Counted from the first letter of the stretch, positions 1-5,891 are shown. The stretch: DNA of 5,891 nucleotides from WJLY01 sp964399265 (GCA_964399265.1 CAYNQF010000122.1:1-5891), one strand, 5' to 3'. Notes: generated by a model from the letters alone, not told the origin. Numbers and translations are program-made.

Positions 1-290
1 AGTTGCGGGAGATCATCGGGAACGTCGTGAACGTCGTGGCCATCGAGATGATGTGCGCGGCCCAGGCTTTCGACCTGCTGGGAGAGTCCCCGGGCAAGGG
101 TACCGCGGTCGCTCACAGGGAGATCAGAAGGACGGTGCCGACCTATCTGAAGGACCGCATAGTGGCGCCCGACATCGAGAAGATCGCGCGGCAGATTCGC
201 AGCTGGGAGATCCTCGAGGCAGTCGAGAGGACGATCGGGCCGGTCAGGCTGACGCTGCGTGGGAAGGGAAGGCTGTACAGGGAGAACTGA
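1..290 (+). CDS. hutH: Histidine ammonia-lyase, C-terminal fragment (5' end outside window)
   Basis: This is the last 95 codons of a gene that enters from the left; the first two bases finish an upstream codon. The visible protein matches the C-terminal helical part of histidine ammonia-lyase from the MIO-dependent aromatic amino-acid lyase family. It has the NVVNVVAIEMMCAAQAFDL helix, a basic stretch with VPTYLKDR, and the APDIEK motif typical of HutH C-termini. HutH deaminates L-histidine to trans-urocanate in the cytoplasm, the first step of histidine degradation. The Ala-Ser-Gly triad that forms the MIO cofactor would lie upstream, so activity cannot be judged here. The TTG at position 3 is an internal Leu codon, not a start. 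No hutU, hutI or other hut gene follows, and a terminator-like hairpin lies about 80 bases after the stop. A phenylalanine or tyrosine ammonia-lyase is an alternative, because these share the fold. Confidence 0.85.
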   Translation, partial: LREIIGNVVNVVAIEMMCAAQAFDLLGESPGKGTAVAHREIRRTVPTYLKDRIVAPDIEKIARQIRSWEILEAVERTIGPVRLTLRGKGRLYREN

Positions 291-328
291 GGACCTTGAT
301 GCGGATGTCTGTCGCCCACTGAGGGCCG

Positions 329-361
329 GACGGAAGCAAGGCCGGAGCAAGACCGGAGCAA
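329..361. repeat. Three tandem copies of an 11-base unit
   Basis: Three adjacent 11-base units lie at 329-339, 340-350 and 351-361, with consensus GACCGGAGCAA. The middle copy differs from the third at one base and the first differs at two. A partial fourth copy (GACCG) begins at 362. They sit between the lyase stop codon and the terminator-like hairpin. No function is evident; replication slippage could have produced them. Confidence 0.7.
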
Positions 362-368
362 GACCGTG

Positions 369-406
369 GAGGCGGGGCCCCTGGCAGGATAGAGGGGCCC
401 CGCCTC
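369..406 (+). terminator. Strong GC hairpin, probable Rho-independent terminator of the lyase gene
   Basis: A perfect 14-base-pair stem pairs 369-382 with 393-406 (core GGCGGGGCCCC / GGGGCCCCGCC) around a 10-base loop. It is followed by GCGTTGTGTGT, which is T/G-rich but not a true T run. It lies about 80 bases after the lyase stop and before the pilin genes, as expected for an operon boundary. The weak T tract leaves open a Rho-assisted or RNA-stabilising role. Confidence 0.7.
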
Positions 407-454
407 GCGTTGTGTGTACGCGCTGCAATAGTGACGCGCGGTTCATCACGCACC

Positions 455-481
455 CTGCAGGGCGCCCGGCGGGCGCCGCAG
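455..481. repeat. GC-rich inverted repeat (hairpin)
   Basis: GGCGCCC at 461-467 pairs with GGGCGCC at 471-477 around a 3-base loop. After a 2-base bulge (459-460) the stem continues with CTGC 455-458 against GCAG 478-481. No T run follows on either strand, so this is not a clear terminator. It could be a leader-RNA structure if transcription of the pilin genes starts upstream of it. Confidence 0.5.
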
Positions 482-540
482 ATCACAGAGAGGTCCCATC
501 TAAGACCCCATTGGGCTGACCGATAGCTCGACATACCTGT

Positions 541-557
541 CAAATTGGCCAACTTTG
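541..557. promoter_or_regulatory. Palindrome before the first pilin gene, possible operator
   Basis: The 8-base perfect palindrome TTGGCCAA (545-552) is flanked by CAAA on the left and CTTTG on the right. The symmetry spans 541-557 with one unpaired base (553). It lies about 60 bases before the preferred start of the PilW/GspJ-like gene, where a repressor or activator could bind. This is a guess from symmetry and position only. Confidence 0.25.
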
Positions 558-616
558 TGCATCCTGTCAGGAGTTGGGAAGACGCGCACCACCTTTGTTG
601 CACAAGGCGCAAGTCC

Positions 617-1144
617 ATGGTTGTGGGGATGCATAGGAGAACTCGCGGAGAGGCAAGGCAGCCGGGCAGGTGGACCGCAGCAGGCGGGTTCACGCTGGCC
701 GAGCTTTCGATCGCGGTGGCGGCCATGTCGCTCGTGATCCTTCCCTGCGTGTCCATCTACACGGCGACGACCCGTTCGTGGGAAGGCACGGCGGCGCTCG
801 CGGAGATCCAGCGAGACGCCTCGTTCGCCGTGGACGTGATGGTGCGGTCCATCAGAGAGGCAAGCGACGTCGTGGTCGGTGTCAGGCCGGACTCGATGGA
901 CGTGATCTACCACGGGACATACGGCGACAGCATCGGAGCGAGATACTACGTCAACGACGAGGACCAACTGGTCGACATGAACGGCATGGTCCTCGTGGAG
1001 GGCGTTGACTCCGCCGTGTTCTCCAGGGACGGGGCCGTCGTCAGCATCGACATCACGCTGGCGAGTGACTCCGGAACTCCTCTCCGTTGGACGGACGACC
1101 AGGCCGTGCTCATGTCGTCGAGCGTCGTGTGCAGGAACCCTTAG
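617..1144 (+). CDS. Prepilin-type N-terminal methylation protein, PilW/GspJ-like minor pilin
   Basis: A type IV pilin-like precursor of 175 residues from the ATG at 617. The basic leader ends in Gly23-Gly24, followed by mature Phe25 in GGFTLAELS, the prepilin peptidase cleavage and N-methylation site. Glu29 is the conserved Glu5 of the mature protein, and a hydrophobic helix follows to about residue 46. The next segment (EIQRDASFAVDVMVRSIREA) resembles the PilW/GspJ/ComGF pattern of an amphipathic helix with Arg-Asp and 'R.IR.A'. Beta-rich sequence follows. Such proteins sit in the inner membrane and are built into the pilus or pseudopilus tip. AAGG at 604-607 lies nine bases before the 617 ATG. 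An in-frame ATG at 629 is possible but has no properly spaced ribosome site; the upstream TTG at 545 would give an over-long leader. It is first of three prepilin genes. Assignment to PilW versus GspJ is not resolvable here. Confidence 0.85.
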   Translation: MVVGMHRRTRGEARQPGRWTAAGGFTLAELSIAVAAMSLVILPCVSIYTATTRSWEGTAALAEIQRDASFAVDVMVRSIREASDVVVGVRPDSMDVIYHGTYGDSIGARYYVNDEDQLVDMNGMVLVEGVDSAVFSRDGAVVSIDITLASDSGTPLRWTDDQAVLMSSSVVCRNP

Positions 1145-1213
1145 CGGCTCCCCAGACGGAGCGGCGCTCCCCGGACACTCGAGTGGTCCCGGGACGTACA
1201 GGACGGTGATACC

Positions 1214-2665
1214 ATGCGAGCGAAGACACCGGTAGAAAGACGCATGGCGGGGCCAGTGCGCGGCGAGGATGGATTCTCCGTCGGCGTGGTACTGATCTTC
1301 GTGTTCGTGATGATGGTGTCTGTGCTGGCTCTGTTCACGATAGGAAGCCAGGACGCCTCGCTCGTGATGGCCAAGGTCCGCAGGTCTCAGGCGCTCTTTC
1401 TGGCGGAGTCGGGGGTTCTGGCTGGACAGGGCTATCTGCAAGCGCAGGACTACCCTCCGGAGACGACCGAGATCATATACCCTGTCGGGGACGACCCGGT
1501 TCAGCTCGGCGCGGGGAGCTTCGAGGTCCATATCGAGCCGGACCCGACGCACGGTCTCTACACGATCATCGGCACTGGGTACGCTGACGGGCGGGCCAGG
1601 GAGGTCGAGGTCGTCGTGTCACCGGACTACTTCTCGAACTACCTGTACTTCACCGACAGAGAGCACGAGCCCGGGAGTGGCAGTGTTGTGTGGTTCTGTT
1701 CGGCGGATCTGGTCGACGGTCCGCTCTTCACAAACGACCAAGTGAGCATCATGGGAGACCCGACGTTCATGGGCGCGGTCTTCAGCGCATACGGCGGGCC
1801 CGACGACCACGTGGCTTCACACCACCCGACGTTCTACTACTACAACGGAGATCCACACAATCACATCGAGTCGGCGGCGGGCAGCAATGCGCCATACGAC
1901 AACCCTGACTTCATGGACGGGTACGTGCTGGGTGACACCGAGGTCGACTTCCCGACCCACTCACTGGCGTTCGACATCAAGGACGTAGCCCAGGACGGCG
2001 GCATAAGCATATCCGGCAACTACGAGATCGAGCTGAGCAGGATCAACCCTGCGACCGGTGAGCGGATGTACGGCTACGTTAGCTACAGAAAGCCGGGCAA
2101 GTCCTGGCATGACGTCGAGATCGACTCGTTCAACGGCGTGTTCTATGTGAACGGGAGCATCAGCAGCGTGGAGGGCGTGCTCGACGGTGAGCTGACTCTC
2201 GCGACCAACGGGAGCATAACGATTACCGATGACATAACATACCTCGACAGCGACGCAAACGGGCCGCTGCCCGGATGCGACGATCTCTTGGGGCTCGTGG
2301 CGGGCACCGACATCAACGTCGAATGGAATGCCGCCAACTCCGACGACTGCGTCATCCACGCCGCCATGATGGCGCTCGACAACTGCTTCCGGGCGGAGAA
2401 CTGGAACGTAGGGGATCCCAGGGGGACACTGACGGTCTGGGGGAGTATCATCCAGAGCTACAGGGGATCTGTAGGCACAGGCTACCTGGACGACGATGGC
2501 AATCTGGTCGTCGTGACCGGCTACGCTAAGAACTACCATCATGACATTCGGCTGCTCGAGAATCTGCCGCCGTCCTTCTACCAATTCCTGCAGACCGGTC
2601 TCTACACTCGTCTCTCATGGGCCGAGATTCCAGTGGAGTGCGCGGAGATTGTCCCGCTGGAGTAG
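1214..2665 (+). CDS. Large PilX/GspK-like pilus assembly protein, probable DUF4900-type region
   Basis: A 483-residue protein with a prepilin-like N-terminus: a 20-residue leader ending EDG, then Phe21 and a hydrophobic helix to about residue 43. Mature position 5 is Val25, not Glu. Loss of Glu5 is known in PilX- and GspK-type components. The following 'RRSQALFLAESG' stretch is the PilX-N type pattern. From about residue 140, 'NYLYFTDREHE', 'DGPLFTNDQVSI' and 'DPTFMGAV' resemble the DUF4900 region found with PilX-like N-termini; this is from memory, not a search. The rest is beta-rich, secreted in character, with five cysteines (162, 355, 379, 391, 476) and a His/Tyr-rich stretch at 199-217. 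The ATG is preceded by AGGACGG at 1200-1206. It starts 69 bases after the upstream prepilin stop, consistent with one operon. Its likely role is the large tip or adhesin-like subunit of a minor-pilin complex. Confidence 0.8.
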   Translation: MRAKTPVERRMAGPVRGEDGFSVGVVLIFVFVMMVSVLALFTIGSQDASLVMAKVRRSQALFLAESGVLAGQGYLQAQDYPPETTEIIYPVGDDPVQLGAGSFEVHIEPDPTHGLYTIIGTGYADGRAREVEVVVSPDYFSNYLYFTDREHEPGSGSVVWFCSADLVDGPLFTNDQVSIMGDPTFMGAVFSAYGGPDDHVASHHPTFYYYNGDPHNHIESAAGSNAPYDNPDFMDGYVLGDTEVDFPTHSLAFDIKDVAQDGGISISGNYEIELSRINPATGERMYGYVSYRKPGKSWHDVEIDSFNGVFYVNGSISSVEGVLDGELTLATNGSITITDDITYLDSDANGPLPGCDDLLGLVAGTDINVEWNAANSDDCVIHAAMMALDNCFRAENWNVGDPRGTLTVWGSIIQSYRGSVGTGYLDDDGNLVVVTGYAKNYHHDIRLLENLPPSFYQFLQTGLYTRLSWAEIPVECAEIVPLE

Positions 2666-2839
2666 GGGCACGGGCGGATGTGGTGAAGGAAATCACCGGT
2701 TGGTGGCGGTCGGCGAGCCGACACGGAGTGGCGCCTCGCCCGAACAGGTGGTGGAGAGATGTTGTCGCTTAGACTACAACGACGTTATGAGAGATCCAGA
2801 GCCGGCCGCGAGGTTCGCGGTCCGGCGCTCTGGAGCCCG
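2666..2839. other. Spacer with two small hairpins and competing starts for the next gene
   Basis: GGTGA 2682-2686 pairs with TCACC 2693-2697, and GTCGG 2709-2713 pairs with CCGAC 2718-2722. Both stems are only five base pairs and are not terminators. The 3' part (2759-2839) is in frame with the next prepilin gene and could be coding. An ATG at 2759 follows GGAG (2753-2756) by only two bases, while a TTG at 2762 would have five-base spacing. The later ATG at 2840 follows GGAG (2832-2835) by four bases. Confidence 0.45.
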
Positions 2840-3301
2840 ATGCGGCAGAGAGGCCGCAGCGAGCGTGGATTCACGCTCATCGAGGTCATGGTCGCGGTCG
2901 TGATCATAAGCATCATGGTGGCCCCCGTTCTCGCCGCGTTCGTGCGCGGTCGTACGATGGTGGCCCACCGCGGTGAGAAGAGAATGGCCATGGGCCTGGT
3001 CGAGCGGAAGGCCGAGCAGCTGCTCGTGGCCGGGTACAGCTCCAACGGACCAGACGACGACATATCGAGCATCAACCTGGAATTGGGTTCTCACCCGACC
3101 GATTCGACCGTCGTGGTCAACTCACGCGGGGACAGCGATTCGACTAACGATGTGCTCGGCGACCTTGTCTGGACCGTGGACGAGATGACGTGGACCACGC
3201 CTGACGACGACCTCGAGACCAAGCGCGTCACGATTACGCTCACTTGGCCTCAGTCCGACTGGCGGGACAACGTGAGCGCGACCATTCTCGTAGCCAGGTA
3301 G
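2840..3301 (+). CDS. Prepilin-type N-terminal methylation protein, PilV/GspI-like minor pilin
   Basis: A type IV pilin-like precursor of 153 residues from the ATG at 2840. Its 10-residue basic leader (MRQRGRSERG) is followed by mature FTLIEVMVAVVIIS, a textbook class III signal: Gly at -1, Phe at +1 and Glu at +5 (residue 15). The hydrophobic helix runs to about residue 31. The next part, with 'RMAMGLVERKAEQLL', matches the PilV/GspI habit of Ala/Met-rich helix plus 'E.KAE.L'. The C-terminal half is an acidic beta domain ending in 'TLTWPQSDWRDNVSATILVAR'-like strands. I chose 2840 because it gives a normal leader; an in-frame ATG at 2759 would add 27 mostly Arg-rich residues and is not excluded. 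It closes the pilin group. In classical clusters PilV/GspI precedes PilW/GspJ, so the order here is shuffled. Confidence 0.85.
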   Translation: MRQRGRSERGFTLIEVMVAVVIISIMVAPVLAAFVRGRTMVAHRGEKRMAMGLVERKAEQLLVAGYSSNGPDDDISSINLELGSHPTDSTVVVNSRGDSDSTNDVLGDLVWTVDEMTWTTPDDDLETKRVTITLTWPQSDWRDNVSATILVAR

Positions 3302-3522
3302 ACGCGCCGCGTCGGCGCGGGATTGCGAGTCGGCGTGGGGCCGCCACTTCAACCGACGCGTGCTCCTATTCTGCTCCGTGCATTCTTCCCCTCATTATCC
3401 TTCGCCTTAGAGCTTCATTCGTGGTAACCTGACGGCAGATGCGCCCGTCGGCCGCCCTGCACTGCTGGCGGTCGATTCGTTGTGCGTTCAACTTCACGAT
3501 CGCCCGGACGTGAGGTTCTGCC
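3302..3522. promoter_or_regulatory. Intergenic region, likely leader and promoter of the propeller kinase
   Basis: The 221 bases hold no supported gene. Right after the pilin stop, CGCGCC 3303-3308 pairs with GGCGCG 3314-3319, and CGCGTCGG 3308-3315 can instead pair with CCGACGCG 3353-3360; neither has a T run. The tract from about 3362 to 3430 is less GC-rich than its surroundings (for example TTCTTCCCCTCATTATCC), which suits a promoter. No -35/-10 pair fits well enough to name. A hairpin at 3448-3475 is listed separately. Confidence 0.4.
3448..3475 (+). repeat. Hairpin in the leader of the kinase gene, terminator- or attenuator-like
   Basis: TCGGCCGCC at 3448-3456 pairs with GGCGGTCGA at 3467-3475 (nine pairs including one G-U) around a 10-base loop. 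The following TTCGTTGTGCGTT is fairly T-rich. It ends 47 bases before the kinase ATG. It could terminate pilin transcripts or act in the leader RNA; the sequence does not decide. Confidence 0.4.
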
Positions 3523-5891
3523 ATGCCTCGCCGCGTGATCACACTTGGCGGCGTCACTCCAGCGCCCATCGCAGCCGCGATCGTCGCGGCCTCCGCGGCG
3601 CTTCTTCTCACATCGTGCGTCGGCGGCCCGCATCGGATCAGTTCCCATCCGGAACGTTACAGGTACGCGCTCGTCCGGGCCACGCCGGACGTGGTGCCGG
3701 CTCCGCTCAGAGTCTTCGCCGTCGACTACGACGCCGACGGCGTCGACGAGGAGGTGAAACTCTCCGCGTCGGCCGGAGGCACCTCGTACATGATGGTCGC
3801 CCGTCCCGGCGAGTCGCGTCACTACGCGCTCTACTCGAAGAACTTCCTCCGGCCGGCCGGGCTGATCGGCGTGGCGGACGTGAGCGGAGATGGCGTTCCC
3901 GAGATCGTCCGCTGGGAGCAGCCCGCCAAGGACACCATGGTCGTCTCCGCCCACCACTTCGAGATTGATGGGGCCTTTGGCCGGGACTCAACGATGGTCT
4001 CCATCGAGTGGGAGCCCACGGAGGGGCTCCTGCCCAACGATGACTGGGGGACGGGTCTGTCCCTCCTAGGCACGTTCGACAGAGACGAGGACGGCGTCGC
4101 GGACGTGCTTCTGATCGGGGTTTCCGCCGGTGTGACGAAGCGCCCGAGGGGTGTGTGGTTCTGGGACCTTCGGCAGAATCGTTTCTCTCCGCGCTTCGAA
4201 CTCGCCGGAACGCCTAGCGGCGGATACGAGACGGGCGACATCGACGGCGATGGGGACGACGAACTGGTCGTTGGGGTGGGCGCTCCGTCGAACGGCGTCA
4301 CGTTTGGCGAGTGGGACGACGCGCACTCGTACGTGGTGGCGCTCGAGTCCGACGGCACGCTTCTCTGGTGGAGAGAACAGGCCGGGTACTCGAGCGACGC
4401 GCACATCGTGCTCGGTGATTTCGACGGCGACGGCGCCACCGAGGTGGCCGTAGCCGTCGGCGGTCACAATGAGGACGACCTCGACAGGTACGGTGTATAC
4501 ATCCTGCGGGGAGTGGACGGCGAGGTCCTCGCCGCGGACCCTCTTGGTTCGTCTGTGAACGACATGACGTGCATGGACACCGCAGAAGGCCTTCGGCTCT
4601 TCACCGGTTCCTCCGACGGACTGGTCAGACGTTACCGCTGGGACGGTGACGCACTCATCCGGGACGGGTCGTTCGACCTCGGCGACAGCGTGGAAGGGCT
4701 CAGGGCAATGCCTCTCGGGAAGCCTCCGGCACCCGAAAGGATCGCGGTCGGGACGGTCAAGGGGCTGGTGGCCGTCATGGACGGGGAACTGCGTCCCCTG
4801 GCGCTGACGGATCTCGGAGCCGGTGTGGACGAGTTCAGATCGGGGCCACTCATGTCGACGGCCGTGTCCGTCGACGGGCGTCCGGAGTACGGCTTCATGG
4901 TCAAGGGCAAGACCGGCCTCTACCGCCTTCGCCTCGTCAAGCGTCCACTCCCGTATTGGATGACGATCACGCTTCCTATCATGGGCCTGGTCGCGGCGCT
5001 TCTCATTGTTCCCATGACGCGACGCGCCGGCGTCGCCACGCTGCGCCGCTGGGTGACTCCGCGTGCGAGCAGGGGCGAGGCACTCGACACGCTCCTCGGT
5101 TCGCTTTCGGCGGCGAGTCACGGCAGGCTTGCCGCCACGTCGACGCTCAGGAGACTGCGCGAGCAGTTCCGCATGCTCCAGAACTACGAGGGTGATCCCC
5201 CTTCCGCGTTCACCGAGCGTTTCTGGCAGGCAGCTAGCGACGTGCTGCACGTCGGCGCTCCCGCTATCACGAATATCGGTCGGGGGGCCGAGAAGCTCGG
5301 CCTCGCGCCGTCGCGCACGGCCTCTCTCAAGCACGGCGTCAAGAGTCTCCACAGGCTTCTCGATGAGCTTCCCGAAGGCCTGCCGTCGCGCAGAGGCGCG
5401 GAAGTCCTTGGGAACAAGCTCGACGGCATCATGCCCGGCATCGAGTCCTCGCTGCTCGCGGTGCGAACGGCGGCAGCCACCGAACGTTCCTGTGATCCTG
5501 TTGCCGAGCTTCAGCGCGCGCTGTCGGCGCGCTCCGCGGAACTCGCTGAGGCACGCGTTCGGGTGACAGTGGACGGAATGAACGAACTCGGCGGGCTTCG
5601 CGTGTGCGGGACACCTGCTGAGATCTCCTTCGTTCTCGAGAACCTGATCGGGAACGCACTGGAGGCGCTCACGGCTTGCGAGACCCGAGAGCTGCGCATC
5701 ACGGCGCGGCTCGATGGCGACCGGCTTCTCGTCAGGGTCGCGGACTCCGGCGGAGGCGTGCGCGACGAGGACCGGAGGCGGATCTTCGAGGCCGGTTGGA
5801 GCGCCCGAGCATCGGGAACGGGGCAGGGGCTGTCAATGAGCCGCGAGATTCTCGCCCGGCGATGGGGCGCGCTCGTGCTGCTCGAGTCGGG
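3523..5891 (+). CDS. FG-GAP-like beta-propeller sensor histidine kinase, 3' end outside window
   Basis: One open frame of 789 codons with no stop before the window ends. The ATG has GAGG (3512-3515) seven bases upstream. Residues 1-32 are an export signal: MPRR, an Ala/Leu core, then LTSC, a lipobox-like end at Cys32. Residues about 60-470 form a secreted beta-propeller with five Ca-loop motifs of the FG-GAP/VCBS type: D68-x-D-x-DG, D119-x-S-x-DG, D186-x-D-x-DG, D239-x-D-x-DG and D299-x-D-x-DG, usually followed by D/P-E and a beta strand. Later repeats are degenerate. One membrane helix spans 478-498, with Arg500-Arg501 marking the cytoplasmic side. Residues 505-690 are a helical linker; His533 in SHGRL is the best phosphoacceptor candidate. 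From about 695 a GHKL ATPase follows: N-box ENLIGNA (706-712), G1 DSGGG (741-745), F-box IFEAGWS (754-760), G2 GTGQGL (765-770). Only a few residues are probably missing, unless a receiver domain follows. Confidence 0.85.
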   Translation, partial: MPRRVITLGGVTPAPIAAAIVAASAALLLTSCVGGPHRISSHPERYRYALVRATPDVVPAPLRVFAVDYDADGVDEEVKLSASAGGTSYMMVARPGESRHYALYSKNFLRPAGLIGVADVSGDGVPEIVRWEQPAKDTMVVSAHHFEIDGAFGRDSTMVSIEWEPTEGLLPNDDWGTGLSLLGTFDRDEDGVADVLLIGVSAGVTKRPRGVWFWDLRQNRFSPRFELAGTPSGGYETGDIDGDGDDELVVGVGAPSNGVTFGEWDDAHSYVVALESDGTLLWWREQAGYSSDAHIVLGDFDGDGATEVAVAVGGHNEDDLDRYGVYILRGVDGEVLAADPLGSSVNDMTCMDTAEGLRLFTGSSDGLVRRYRWDGDALIRDGSFDLGDSVEGLRAMPLGKPPAPERIAVGTVKGLVAVMDGELRPLALTDLGAGVDEFRSGPLMSTAVSVDGRPEYGFMVKGKTGLYRLRLVKRPLPYWMTITLPIMGLVAALLIVPMTRRAGVATLRRWVTPRASRGEALDTLLGSLSAASHGRLAATSTLRRLREQFRMLQNYEGDPPSAFTERFWQAASDVLHVGAPAITNIGRGAEKLGLAPSRTASLKHGVKSLHRLLDELPEGLPSRRGAEVLGNKLDGIMPGIESSLLAVRTAAATERSCDPVAELQRALSARSAELAEARVRVTVDGMNELGGLRVCGTPAEISFVLENLIGNALEALTACETRELRITARLDGDRLLVRVADSGGGVRDEDRRRIFEAGWSARASGTGQGLSMSREILARRWGALVLLES

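Larger units (their letters stand above)
291..616. other. Intergenic region between the lyase and pilin genes
   Basis: No convincing gene lies in these 326 bases; frames that cross it have no recognisable protein features. It holds the 11-base repeats, the terminator-like hairpin, a second GC hairpin at 455-481, and a palindrome at 541-557. A promoter for the pilin genes should lie between about 410 and 600. The only -35/-10 pair noticed is TCGACA at 528-533 with a 17-base spacer to AACTTT at 551-556, and that -10 is too poor to call. Confidence 0.6.

Noticed and set aside
528..556. Possible sigma-70 promoter (TCGACA, 17-base spacer, AACTTT)
   Set aside because: The -35 matches five of six bases, but the -10 matches only two of six, so it is not reported as a promoter.
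406..616. Search for a tRNA or small RNA gene
   Set aside because: GGTTCATCACGCACC looked briefly like a T arm, but no acceptor stem, anticodon arm or CCA end could be fitted around it.
500..1552. Minus-strand open frame of 350 codons
   Set aside because: It is antisense to the first two pilin genes, is rich in Arg and His (for example HRHHHHEHEDQYH) and has no recognisable domain. It is a composition artefact.
3467..3485. Possible sigma-54 promoter (TGGCGG ... TTGTGC)
   Set aside because: The GG and GC elements are not 10 bases apart: GT occupies the required GC position.
3480..3968. Plus-strand frame of 162 codons at the start of the kinase gene
   Set aside because: It overlaps the kinase in another frame and its product is Arg-rich and featureless. 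The frame from 3523 has a signal peptide, Ca-loop motifs and a well-placed ribosome site.
3831..4439. Minus-strand frame of 202 codons
   Set aside because: Ser/Pro-rich product antisense to propeller blades, with no motif; it shadows the real gene.
4066..5352. Minus-strand open frame of 428 codons
   Set aside because: It lies wholly antisense to the propeller kinase, whose frame has recognisable motifs from end to end. The antisense product is Arg/His/Val-rich with no domain, as expected when codons end in G or C.

Overview
The window is GC-rich DNA (around 60% by eye) with strong third-position G/C bias. This bias produces long spurious antisense reading frames. All supported genes lie on the + strand. 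Nothing suggests a phage, insertion sequence, CRISPR array or RNA gene. A histidine ammonia-lyase tail, a set of pseudopilins including one large tip-like member, and a protein rich in FG-GAP type repeats fused to a kinase suggest a free-living Gram-negative (diderm) bacterium. It may belong to a less-studied, GC-rich FCB-like or candidate phylum. That placement is inference; there is no taxonomic marker here.

Layout: (1) 1-290 is the C-terminal end of an aromatic amino-acid lyase, most likely histidine ammonia-lyase. (2) 291-616 is a gap holding an 11-base tandem repeat, a strong GC hairpin that is probably a terminator, a second GC hairpin, and a small palindrome before the next gene. (3) 617-3301 is a run of three type IV pilin-like genes: a PilW/GspJ-like prepilin, a large 483-residue PilX/GspK-like protein probably carrying a DUF4900-type region, and a PilV/GspI-like prepilin. 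Together they look like the minor pilins (tip complex) of a type IV pilus or a type II secretion pseudopilus. (4) 3302-3522 is a gap with hairpins and a relatively AT-rich tract, a plausible promoter region. (5) 3523 to the window end is one uninterrupted frame of 789 visible codons with no stop. It encodes an exported protein with a lipobox-like signal, a Ca-loop-rich beta-propeller (five DxDxDG loops), one membrane helix, and a cytoplasmic GHKL ATPase domain. It reads as an unusual propeller-sensor histidine kinase.

How they relate: the three pilin-like genes very probably work together, as their order and co-orientation suggest. The kinase follows 221 bases later, beyond its own likely regulatory region. 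A functional link, with the kinase sensing envelope or surface state and controlling pili or secretion, is possible but rests only on proximity. The lyase is separated by a probable terminator and looks unrelated.
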